Origin: Chromatiales bacterium
Lineage (GTDB): Bacteria > Pseudomonadota > Gammaproteobacteria > UBA6429
Length of the DNA: 64,000 nucleotides
Assembly: GCA_027076405.1 (NCBI GenBank)
Contig: JALTJN010000143.1
Location: 9,501 to 73,500, forward strand
Direction of reading: 5' to 3'
Part shown: positions 9,258 to 16,840 of the stretch, one piece after another
Layout: every line of letters begins with the position of its first letter
Numbering within the stretch: position 1 is the stretch's first letter
Translations under genes and position numbers: made by a program
The notes under the pieces: model-generated
Databases searched by the model: none
Seen by the model: the letters and a program-made list of their open reading frames with translations, nothing else
Told to the model about the DNA's origin: nothing

Positions 9258-9281
9258 AGCAGGTCTTTAACTATATTTTAA

Positions 9282-9291
9282 GGGGGGGGGG
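9282..9291. repeat. Poly-G tract (10 G)
   Basis: Ten consecutive G lie just beyond the stop of the minus-strand lipoprotein gene. Positions 9285-9298 (seven G then AATCTTA) are identical over 14 bases to 48116-48129, where the same string forms the ribosome-binding site and first base of the DsrE-like gene. A third tract of nine G is at 58413-58421. Tract length may vary or be misread. Confidence 0.7.
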
Positions 9292-9295
9292 AATC

Positions 9296-9925
9296 TTAAC
9301 GATAGTTTCCCTGATGTTTCAAATCAGAAATTTCATTCTCCTGATCAATAATATCTTCACGTATATTGTTTAAATCCCTTTTTGCTTTCCCTAATTCTTC
9401 AGCTATCTCTTTTGTTTCATTTAAAAGCATTAATGCTTTTACTTTGGAAAGTCTTCCACTAACAATTTGTTCTTCGTTGAAATGAAGTTCATCTTCCAGC
9501 TTGGTAATATACCGGCGTTGATTATCATATTTACTCTTTAAAGAGCTTAATCTTCTATTTGCCTTGTATATGACTAAACCATAATTTAAAGCATCAACAA
9601 ATTCCCGTTCACGTTTCCCTCTGCATACACCATTGTATGTATAGCCGGAAAGTCCTTTTCGGTAACCTGTTGAAGGTATACAGTATTGAGTAAGTCCTTT
9701 CTCCCTGCCTTTAGTGTATGCATTTAAATCGGGTGTAACGCCATGCTCTGCACAAGCCGAGCGATGCTGGCTTATTCTTGAAGCCTTATAACCTTTAGTG
9801 CCATCACCATAACCAATCGTTTCCCAGTTTGCAGTTAAGCATTCACTTTTACTCAGAGTAGAGCACGCAGAAAGAACTGCAACGGCAATACTTAATAAAA
9901 TAATATTTCTTATTTGAGTATACAT
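9296..9925 (-). CDS. DUF2799 lipoprotein
   Basis: Starting at the ATG at 9923-9925, which has AGGGA seven bases upstream, gives a 209-residue protein with a lipoprotein signal peptide ending in LSAC (Cys 21). The mature N-terminal part has DUF2799 features: an aromatic/Gly-rich region (WETIGYGDGTKGYKA), a Cys-containing SACAEHGVTPDLNAY, and GREKGLTQYC followed by a second Cys-Gly segment. The C-terminal 90 residues are a predicted coiled coil. Envelope location is clear; function is unknown. An in-frame ATG six codons upstream exists but has a weaker site. A terminator lies downstream. Confidence 0.85.
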   Translation of the reverse strand: MYTQIRNIILLSIAVAVLSACSTLSKSECLTANWETIGYGDGTKGYKASRISQHRSACAEHGVTPDLNAYTKGREKGLTQYCIPSTGYRKGLSGYTYNGVCRGKREREFVDALNYGLVIYKANRRLSSLKSKYDNQRRYITKLEDELHFNEEQIVSGRLSKVKALMLLNETKEIAEELGKAKRDLNNIREDIIDQENEISDLKHQGNYR

Positions 9926-10026
9926 ACGAGTTCCCTTTTTCATATTAAAACTTGGTTAAATCAGTTTAGCGTAATAGTGTATTAAAAAATACGGTTAAAA
10001 AAGTTTTGTTAGTCAGATTTCGCTGT

Positions 10027-11295
10027 TTACATCAGGGATGTGATTTGATTTATTACATCATCTTTATCCCACTCAATAGCTGCATTTACACCGTACTTAA
10101 TATTTCCTCTGGTATCAATGACAAAGGTAGAAGGATAGGCAATAACATTCCACTTTTTTGCAAATGAGCCATTAGGATCGAGCAATACTGGGAAATTAAC
10201 TTTCACTTTTTTCATAAATTCAAGAATAGTTTTCCGGTCTTCTGCATAATTAATTGAAATCAACTCAAAGGGTTGGTCCTTCATTTTTTTATTTAAGCGG
10301 TTTAATGACGGGATCTCTTTAACACACGGCGGGCACCACGTAGCCCAGAAATTTATCACGGTAACTTTTCCTTTGAAATTATTTTTAATCACCTTTTGCC
10401 CGTACGCATTTGTAAGATTAATAGCCTTTGGTGTAATGCTGCCTTTATAGGCTTTTAAATAAATATCTATACCATTATTGTTGTTTTTGTTTTCACTCTT
10501 CAATGTAACAGGCTTTTTAGGTACCTGTTCTTTTCCCAATATTGAAATCATCATCTTGATATTTTTTGCCAGCAGATGAAATTGCCTGCGTGATTTTTTA
10601 TCCGGTTTATTTTCATAAAATCGAATGCTTGTTTTCGCAACAATTCGGCTGTAAACAGAATTGCCATGTTGTTGTAATTTTTTTATCAGGTTTTTAAATT
10701 GCCCCATATTGCCATGTCCTTTTGCCTGATAAATCATTAAGGGGATATTGGTGGCAGACACAATTGGCATGTATTGCGGTAATTGTCCAAGAGGCGGAAT
10801 TGACTGGTAAGTATTGGGAGAAAATAAAATTGCGCCAATTAAATAGCTATCGGATTGTTTTCTTTGTTGCCATTGATGTGCGCCTTTAAGTGCATTGATG
10901 CTGGCATAAGAATCAGCGGCAATAATGATCTTTTTTCCGCTTATTTTATGTGCGTGTTCTATTAAGTCTGCAACCCGTTCGCCATTGAGATTTTTAATCG
11001 CGTTTGTGCTTAAGGGCAAAAACAGGGACTCTAGAATGTCGGCTTGCCAAACTTCAATATTTTGACTTTGCATTGCCTGAGCCATAGTCCGATGAGCACC
11101 ACGAAATCCATATTCCGGTGCGAGCCACAAAATTAAAGACTTTCCTGTTGCCGGGAAGCGTTCTACGGATATTTCATCACCTGTTGATACGGGGATACTG
11201 AGTAAGTTTTCGGCAAAAGACAATTTAGTGAAATATATACTGGCAAGGATTACGCCAATGCAGGCTGAAATTTGTATTGAATAGTGCTTTTTCAT
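10027..11295 (-). CDS. Periplasmic hydrolase-like / TlpA-type thioredoxin fusion
   Basis: The 422-residue protein has a signal peptide (cleavage near SFA-EN, about residue 29). Residues 30-260 look like an alpha/beta-hydrolase fold: SLILWLAPEYGFRGAHR, KKIIIAADSYASINALKGA at the place of the nucleophile elbow, and IGAILFSPNTY. The elbow is ADSYA rather than GxSxG, so catalysis is doubtful. After a basic/Asn-rich linker, residues 285-422 are a TlpA/ResA-like thioredoxin domain with VINFWATWCPPCVKEIPSL (Cys 321 and 324) and a YPSTFVID cis-Pro segment. It is probably a periplasmic thiol-disulfide reductase tethered to a substrate-recognition domain. It is monocistronic. Confidence 0.8.
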   Translation of the reverse strand: MKKHYSIQISACIGVILASIYFTKLSFAENLLSIPVSTGDEISVERFPATGKSLILWLAPEYGFRGAHRTMAQAMQSQNIEVWQADILESLFLPLSTNAIKNLNGERVADLIEHAHKISGKKIIIAADSYASINALKGAHQWQQRKQSDSYLIGAILFSPNTYQSIPPLGQLPQYMPIVSATNIPLMIYQAKGHGNMGQFKNLIKKLQQHGNSVYSRIVAKTSIRFYENKPDKKSRRQFHLLAKNIKMMISILGKEQVPKKPVTLKSENKNNNNGIDIYLKAYKGSITPKAINLTNAYGQKVIKNNFKGKVTVINFWATWCPPCVKEIPSLNRLNKKMKDQPFELISINYAEDRKTILEFMKKVKVNFPVLLDPNGSFAKKWNVIAYPSTFVIDTRGNIKYGVNAAIEWDKDDVINQITSLM

Positions 11296-11382
11296 AGTGA
11301 GGAATCTTTTTAATATATTATTAGCCGGTTTTTATATTATGGGATAAAATAGCGCTAATTCACACATAATATGGAATAAGTA

Positions 11383-11847
11383 ATGGCTTTTAATCTAAAA
11401 TCGATTTTTGGTGGTGGTCAAAATAACAGCACGGATAGGCGGAGTGATGAGCGGGTAAAATTGCCCAATGATGCAACGATACTGATTGTTGATGACTCAA
11501 GAACAGCCATTGCTGTTTTGAAAAAAACACTGGCACCGACGGGCTACAGTATTATTAGTGCTGCAAATGGTGAAGAAGGTATCGAAATTGCCAAGCAACA
11601 CCAGCCGGATTTAATCTTAATGGATGTCATTATGCCGGGGTTAAACGGTTTTCAGGCAACGCGTATCTTGCGCAAAGAGCCAAAAACACAAGATATTCCG
11701 ATTGTTATTATTAGCGGTAATGAGCAGGCAACAGAGAAGTTTTGGGGGCTTCGGGTTGGCGCAAATGGCTTTTTACCCAAACCTGTTGATCGTGGAGAGC
11801 TGTTTCATTTATTACGTGAACATTTGAATAAGGCAGAAGTTATTTAA
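11383..11847 (+). CDS. Single-domain response regulator, PilG/PilH-like
   Basis: The 154-residue protein is a receiver domain (about 31-150) behind a basic, Gly/Asn-rich 30-residue N-terminal extension. The acidic pair is Asp 37/38, the phosphoacceptor Asp 81 (in DLILMDVIMPG), and the switch Lys lies in GFLPKPVDRGELF. The SGNEQATEKFWGLRVGANG segment resembles the PilH/PilG receivers of type IV pilus chemotaxis systems, but no pil genes are nearby, so the pathway is inferred. It has no output domain. It precedes the GGDEF-EAL gene by about 50 bases and may be co-transcribed with it. Confidence 0.85.
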   Translation: MAFNLKSIFGGGQNNSTDRRSDERVKLPNDATILIVDDSRTAIAVLKKTLAPTGYSIISAANGEEGIEIAKQHQPDLILMDVIMPGLNGFQATRILRKEPKTQDIPIVIISGNEQATEKFWGLRVGANGFLPKPVDRGELFHLLREHLNKAEVI

Positions 11848-11901
11848 TAACTGCATTATCAATAAGTTAGCCTATCCCCTCGTTATTGTGAAAATGCTAA
11901 T

Positions 11902-13527
11902 TTGTCGCGGATTTTACTGAAAGAAATTAAAGAATTTTCTTCAAATCCCGATACAGGATGCATGCTAGTAAAATTAACTGAACTCAAACCAGAACAATTA
12001 TCGCACGCGCTTTTTCTGTTTTTGTTTTGCTCTCTTTTGCTATTACTGTTAAGTATTATGCAAATAAGCGGGTTCATCTCAATTTCGTCCGGATTTTATC
12101 TTTTCTCTTTTATTGTATTAACTGCTCTGTCATTTTTGCTATTTATTTCTTATCGTTCACATAATGAGAACGCTGATGCCACAACAGCATCGGAACTTCA
12201 TGATGCATTAACTCGATTACCCAATCTGCCTTTATTTTTTGAGCATCTGGAACTTGCTCTTTCAATGGCTAAAAGGCATGAAAAATCACTCGCTGTTATA
12301 AAATTAGATATTGATAAGTTAACTGATATTAATCAAAGTTATGGCTATAAAAAAGGTAGTTCTCTTATTGCTGATATTGCAGCAAGATTAAAAGAGCTGG
12401 TTAGAGATAGTGATACCGTTGCTCGTTTGGGAGGTAGTGGTTTCGGATTAATTCTTAATCTTGTTGAGCATGATGATGAGGTTGACCGGGCCATGCAAAG
12501 AATTTTACTTGGTATGCAAGAGCCATTTATTATAAATGGAGATAATATCATTTTGAAAGTCAGCTACGGTATTTGTGTTTATCCTACTGATGAAGGCAAT
12601 GCCGATGAGCTCAGTCAGTATGCAACATTGGCTTTAACTGATGCCAAACAAGCCGGTGGTAACGAGTACCGTTATTACAATACCAGCATGAACACAGACA
12701 ACACCAGACGTTTGAGTGAAGAGTATGATTTACGTAAAGCGCTTGAAGACGGTGAATTCTGTTTATATTTCCAGCCTAAAGTTGATGCCGCGACAGGTAA
12801 TATAAAGGGAATGGAAGCTTTAATTCGCTGGCTTCATCCTGAAAGAGGTCTTGTTTCACCGGTTGAGTTTATTCCATTACTTGAAGAAAGCGGCTTGATT
12901 GTTGAAGTGGGAGACTGGGTTTTACGCGAGTCATGCCGGATTAATAAACAATGGCAAGAACAGGGGCTGGAGCCTTTACGTGTCTCAGTTAATGTTTCAA
13001 GTGTACAGTTTGCTCAAGGTGATTTTATTGAACGTATTGATCTTGCGTTAAAAGATAGCGAACTTTCTTCTGATTACCTTGAAGTTGAATTGACCGAAAG
13101 TTGTTTAATGGATGATGTCACCAAAAATATTGATGTCCTGCATGAAATTAAGAAAATGGGGGTTGCTATATCAATTGATGATTTTGGTACAGGGTATTCA
13201 TCATTAAGTTATCTTAAAAAATTCCCGATTGATACTTTGAAGATAGATCGTTCGTTCATTACTAATGTTCAGGATAAGCGTGGTGGTGATAATGCGGCAA
13301 TAGTCACAGCGATTATGGCTTTATCACATAGCTTGCGTCTGGATGTGGTTGCAGAAGGCGTTGAAACTGCACAGGAACTGGCTTACCTGCATGCTCTGGG
13401 TTGTAAAACAATACAGGGGTTTCTTTTTAGTAAGCCATTATCGGTTGATGAATTCACAAAGATTCAACAAGATTCTTTACATATGAAAAATATTTTAGAA
13501 AAGGTTCGTGAGGAGTTGGCAAATTAA
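11902..13527 (+). CDS. Membrane GGDEF-EAL protein, probable c-di-GMP phosphodiesterase
   Basis: The 541-residue protein has two membrane segments (about 33-90), then a GGDEF domain (about 100-255) and an EAL domain (about 275-530). The cyclase signature reads RLGGSGFG instead of GGDEF, so cyclase activity is probably lost. The EAL domain looks intact: GMEALIRW, SVNVSSVQF, ELTES, SIDDFGTGYSSL, LKIDRSFI and AEGVET. It therefore probably cleaves c-di-GMP at the inner membrane. The start is uncertain: TTG at 11902 has no evident ribosome-binding site, and an in-frame ATG at 11962 with AGGA nearby would shorten it by 20 residues without touching the membrane segments. Confidence 0.88.
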   Translation: MSRILLKEIKEFSSNPDTGCMLVKLTELKPEQLSHALFLFLFCSLLLLLLSIMQISGFISISSGFYLFSFIVLTALSFLLFISYRSHNENADATTASELHDALTRLPNLPLFFEHLELALSMAKRHEKSLAVIKLDIDKLTDINQSYGYKKGSSLIADIAARLKELVRDSDTVARLGGSGFGLILNLVEHDDEVDRAMQRILLGMQEPFIINGDNIILKVSYGICVYPTDEGNADELSQYATLALTDAKQAGGNEYRYYNTSMNTDNTRRLSEEYDLRKALEDGEFCLYFQPKVDAATGNIKGMEALIRWLHPERGLVSPVEFIPLLEESGLIVEVGDWVLRESCRINKQWQEQGLEPLRVSVNVSSVQFAQGDFIERIDLALKDSELSSDYLEVELTESCLMDDVTKNIDVLHEIKKMGVAISIDDFGTGYSSLSYLKKFPIDTLKIDRSFITNVQDKRGGDNAAIVTAIMALSHSLRLDVVAEGVETAQELAYLHALGCKTIQGFLFSKPLSVDEFTKIQQDSLHMKNILEKVREELAN

Positions 13528-13565
13528 ATTTGAGTTGTTAAGTCATAAGGCTTTATTTCTTATTT

Positions 13566-14462
13566 TTACCCAACACTTTTTACCGTATTTTTAATAATGG
13601 TTGCAAGCTCTCGGGTAGCAGGCCCGATATTTCCCGGGTGCCCAAAACTTATCCCCAGAAAGCCTTTGTAAGTTGCTCCCTGTTCAAGAGGAAGAAGCTT
13701 GAGGTGCCCGTCTCCGAGTGCTTCGACTAATCGATTACTTGGTAGCCAGCCATAGCCCAGACCATATTCAATTGCACTGAGTGCACTATCAATACTGCTG
13801 ACGGTCCAGCGATCTTGTGAACTTAACCAGCCGACATCAATTTTTTCATGTTGTCCTGAATCTTGTATAACAACATGAGTATGTTTTGCCAGATCAGCTG
13901 TGGTAATTTTTCGGTTGAGTTTGAAGAGGGGATGATCATGTCGGGCTACCGCGATAAATTCAATATCAATGAGCGGGTCTGCGAGAAACTTTGTAGGCAT
14001 TTCAACCCCAATGACAAGTTCAGCATCATCGTTTAGCAGCGCTTCGCCTGCACCGGAGAGAATGACTTCTCTTAGCTGTACTCGAGTGCCTTGGCTTTGG
14101 CTGGCAAATTGAGCTAGTGAATCCATTAGTAACTCATTAGGGAAAGCGGCGTCTACCACTAGTTTTATTTCCGCTTCTCGGCCCTTAGCAATATGTCGGG
14201 CAAAATTTTCAATTTCACTGGCTTCATCAATTAATTTTCGCGAGCGTTCTAGTAAAAACTCCCCATGCTCGGTTAACACTGCTTTGCGTCCGCTAATTTC
14301 TAGCAGAGAAATACCTAATTGTTCCTGTAGTCGGGACATGGAATAACTAACGGCAGACTGACTGCGGTTGAGGTATTTAGCTGCTTGCGCATAGCCGCCT
14401 TTATCAACAATCGTCTGAAAGACTCGCCATTGTTCAAGATTTATCCGTGGATATGTTTTCAT
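13566..14462 (-). CDS. LysR-type regulator, YhaJ-like by context
   Basis: The 298-residue protein has an N-terminal winged helix (QWRVFQTIVDKGGYAQAAKY, then NRSQSAVSYSMSRLQEQLG) and a substrate-binding domain, the normal LysR layout. It is divergent from a DoxX / glutathionyl-hydroquinone reductase / pirin operon. In E. coli the related genes yqjF, yqjG and yhaK flank the LysR gene yhaJ. LysR proteins usually control the divergent genes, so a role as a quinone- or electrophile-responsive regulator is inferred. The 113-base gap contains an inverted repeat at 14471-14504. The effector is not readable from sequence. Confidence 0.85.
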   Translation of the reverse strand: MKTYPRINLEQWRVFQTIVDKGGYAQAAKYLNRSQSAVSYSMSRLQEQLGISLLEISGRKAVLTEHGEFLLERSRKLIDEASEIENFARHIAKGREAEIKLVVDAAFPNELLMDSLAQFASQSQGTRVQLREVILSGAGEALLNDDAELVIGVEMPTKFLADPLIDIEFIAVARHDHPLFKLNRKITTADLAKHTHVVIQDSGQHEKIDVGWLSSQDRWTVSSIDSALSAIEYGLGYGWLPSNRLVEALGDGHLKLLPLEQGATYKGFLGISFGHPGNIGPATRELATIIKNTVKSVG

Positions 14463-14470
14463 AAAACAAA

Positions 14471-14504
14471 TATATCAGTATTTTAGATGTATTTCAGCTG
14501 ATAT
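14471..14504. promoter_or_regulatory. Candidate LysR operator
   Basis: ATATCAG at 14472-14478 and CTGATAT at 14498-14504 form a perfect 7-bp inverted repeat centred in the gap between the LysR gene and the divergent DoxX operon, just upstream of the LysR start. The T-N11-A spacing of the LysR consensus is not obvious, so this is a positional and symmetry argument only. Confidence 0.4.
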
Positions 14505-14575
14505 TTATACTTTTATATCTAAATATTTACTTTATGATGATTTTAATCATGAGTAAAACAACAAGGAGAATTAAA

Positions 14576-14950
14576 ATGAGTAAATACAGCAGTGTTATCG
14601 CACGAATATTATTGGCACAAATTTTTGTTTTAGCCGGAATGTCGAAAATTACCGCTTATGCAGGTACGCAGGGCTATATGGAAATGATGGGGGTTCCCGG
14701 AATGTTATTGCCGCTAGTCATTATTCTGGAACTTGGTGGTGGTCTGGCAATTGTCGTTGGTTGGCAAACACGTTGGATAGCGTATGCGTTGGCAGGATTT
14801 TCGGTGATTTCGGCCATTATTTTTCATAGTAATCTGGCAGATCAAACACAAATGATTATGTTTATGAAAAATTTTGCCATTGCCGGTGGTTTTATTTTAT
14901 TGGCAGAACATGGTGCCGGTGCATTTAGTTTAGATAATAAAAATAAATAG
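14576..14950 (+). CDS. DoxX family membrane protein (YqjF-like)
   Basis: Starting at the ATG at 14576, seven bases after AAGGAG, gives a 124-residue protein with about four membrane segments and the DoxX pattern ARILLAQIFVLAGMSKITAY followed by VIILELGGGLAIVVGW. It is the first gene of an operon with a glutathionyl-hydroquinone reductase and a pirin, matching the YqjF position in E. coli. DoxX proteins of this group are linked to electrophile and quinone stress, but their chemistry is not established. An upstream in-frame ATG at 14534 lacks a ribosome-binding site. Confidence 0.88.
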   Translation: MSKYSSVIARILLAQIFVLAGMSKITAYAGTQGYMEMMGVPGMLLPLVIILELGGGLAIVVGWQTRWIAYALAGFSVISAIIFHSNLADQTQMIMFMKNFAIAGGFILLAEHGAGAFSLDNKNK

Positions 14951-14960
14951 GGAGAAGACG

Positions 14961-15923
14961 GTGAGCTTATTAGTAAAAGGAAAGTATAAAAAAGACTGGT
15001 TCGACAAAGTCAGTGAAGATGGTGAGTATGTGAGAAAAGATTCTCAGTTCAGAAAGACGATTTCTGCTGCAGATGCTGAAAAAGATCGATACCATCTTTA
15101 TGTGTCGTATGCCTGTCCATGGGCTCACCGTACTTTAATTTTTAGAAAGCTAAAAAAGCTGGAAGATATTATTAGTTTCTCTGTTGTACATCCTTATATG
15201 GATAATGAAGGTTGGGATTTTAAAGAGAATTTTCCTGCCGCAACAGGGGATACACTATATAACTCGGCACGAATACATGAAATTTATACCAGAGCGGAAC
15301 CCGAGTATAGCGGCATAGTGACCGTGCCTGTTTTATGGGATAAAAAAACTCAAACAATCGTTAATAATGAATCATCAGAAATTATTCGTATATTTAATAC
15401 TGCATTTAATCATTTGATTGAAGATGATGAAGCAAGAAAACTAGATTTATATCCGCAAGATAAACGTAGTGAAATAGATCTTGTTAACAAGAAGGTCTAT
15501 GACAATATCAATAATGGTGTTTATCGAACAGGTTTTGCAACAACACAGGCAGCATACGAAAAAGCTTATAATAAATTATTTAATGCGCTTGATGAAATGG
15601 AACAGATTTTAAGTCAGCAACGTTATTTAACCGGCAATCAAATTACCGAAGCGGATTGGCGTTTATTTGTTACGCTTATTCGTTTTGATGTGGTTTACGT
15701 TGGTCATTTTAAATGTAATAAAAAACGTATTTTTGATTATCCAAATTTATATAATTTTATGTTGGAGCTCTATCAATGGCAGGGAGTGGCAGATACGACA
15801 TTTTTTGATCATATAAAATATCACTACTACTATAGTCATGACATGGTTAATCCGACACGAATTGTTCCATTGGGACCGGAACAGGACCTTTACCAAAAAC
15901 ATAATCGGGAGAAAATAACATGA
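14961..15923 (+). CDS. yqjG: Glutathionyl-hydroquinone reductase (YqjG/ECM4 type)
   Basis: This cytoplasmic Xi-class glutathione transferase reduces glutathionyl-hydroquinones to hydroquinones. The 320-residue protein contains the signature YHLYVSYACPWAHRTLIFRK with the catalytic Cys, VVHPYMDNEGWDF, VTVPVLWDKKTQTIVNNESS, and a C-terminal helical GST domain with YLTGNQITEADWRLF. Similarity to E. coli YqjG runs end to end. The start is a GTG at 14961 following GGGAGAAGACG. It lies 10 bases after the DoxX gene and overlaps the pirin gene by four bases, so the three are one operon. Confidence 0.95.
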   Translation: MSLLVKGKYKKDWFDKVSEDGEYVRKDSQFRKTISAADAEKDRYHLYVSYACPWAHRTLIFRKLKKLEDIISFSVVHPYMDNEGWDFKENFPAATGDTLYNSARIHEIYTRAEPEYSGIVTVPVLWDKKTQTIVNNESSEIIRIFNTAFNHLIEDDEARKLDLYPQDKRSEIDLVNKKVYDNINNGVYRTGFATTQAAYEKAYNKLFNALDEMEQILSQQRYLTGNQITEADWRLFVTLIRFDVVYVGHFKCNKKRIFDYPNLYNFMLELYQWQGVADTTFFDHIKYHYYYSHDMVNPTRIVPLGPEQDLYQKHNREKIT

Positions 15924-16657
15924 GTACTAACACTTTTATTAAACCCGCTATAGAAATGAGTGAAGGTGATGGTGTTGATGTACATCGTCTATTTCCTGTT
16001 AGTAGTAAAATGATGAATTATGATCCTTTTGTCTTATGGGATAATTTTAATCTTGGTCCAGAGCGCGGTTTTCCTACACACCCTCATCGGGGGTTTGAAG
16101 CGATAACCTATATGTTTAGTGGAAGTATTGAGCATAAAGATAATCTGGGTAATCACTCAACGGTGACTGCCGGTGGTGCACAACGCTTTACTGCCGGACG
16201 CGGAATGGAACATTCCGAAATGCCGGACTCAAAAGTGAATAGTAATGGCATTCAATTATGGATTAATCTGGCGAAAAGCAAGAAGTCTATGGCTCCGGAT
16301 TATCAGCAAGTTGATAAAGAAAACATTCCGGAGATTAAGATTGATGGTGGCAATATTAAAGTCATTGCTGGAGATGAGTCGCCGCTAAAATTACAAACCA
16401 GAGTTCGCTATCTCAGTGTTAATCTTGATGCTGCTGCAAAAATGAATGAAAAAATACCGCAAGATTTCAGAGGTTTTGTTTATCTGCTTTCCGGAGAGCT
16501 TAAGGTGAACTCGGAAAAAGTCAGTCAGCGAGAAGCTTATTTTTTTCAGGATATTACTGAGCTGAATATTGATGCATTAATTAAAAGTCATTTTATGCTT
16601 TGTATGGGGCAACCGCATGGTGAACCTATTCGCCAGTACGGGCCTTATGTTGATTAG
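15920..16657 (+). CDS. Pirin family protein
   Basis: The 245-residue protein is a bicupin. The N-terminal cupin has the metal-binding pattern FPTHPHRGFEAITYMFSG and later GRGMEHSEMP, which supply the His/Glu ligands of pirin. The C-terminal cupin (about 150-240) includes FRGFVYLLSGELKVN. Some bacterial pirins are quercetin dioxygenases and others are regulators. Here the operon partner is a quinone-detoxifying enzyme, which suggests a role with quinol or flavonoid-like substrates. The ATG overlaps the upstream stop codon (ATGA). No further gene follows in the operon. Confidence 0.9.
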   Translation: MSTNTFIKPAIEMSEGDGVDVHRLFPVSSKMMNYDPFVLWDNFNLGPERGFPTHPHRGFEAITYMFSGSIEHKDNLGNHSTVTAGGAQRFTAGRGMEHSEMPDSKVNSNGIQLWINLAKSKKSMAPDYQQVDKENIPEIKIDGGNIKVIAGDESPLKLQTRVRYLSVNLDAAAKMNEKIPQDFRGFVYLLSGELKVNSEKVSQREAYFFQDITELNIDALIKSHFMLCMGQPHGEPIRQYGPYVD

Positions 16658-16840
16658 CGGATGAATAAACAAATAGCGAACATAATGATAAGTTCCCACA
16701 GGCTGATTTAGATAAAGGTTTTAGCCTCCTGATCCGATATATTACAAAATATCTTTATTTATCCGGTTATTGTTTGATTATGGAACGATAACGAGTAAAT
16801 CCGGTCTATTAATTATCCTTGAATATATGCGGAGAGTGTT

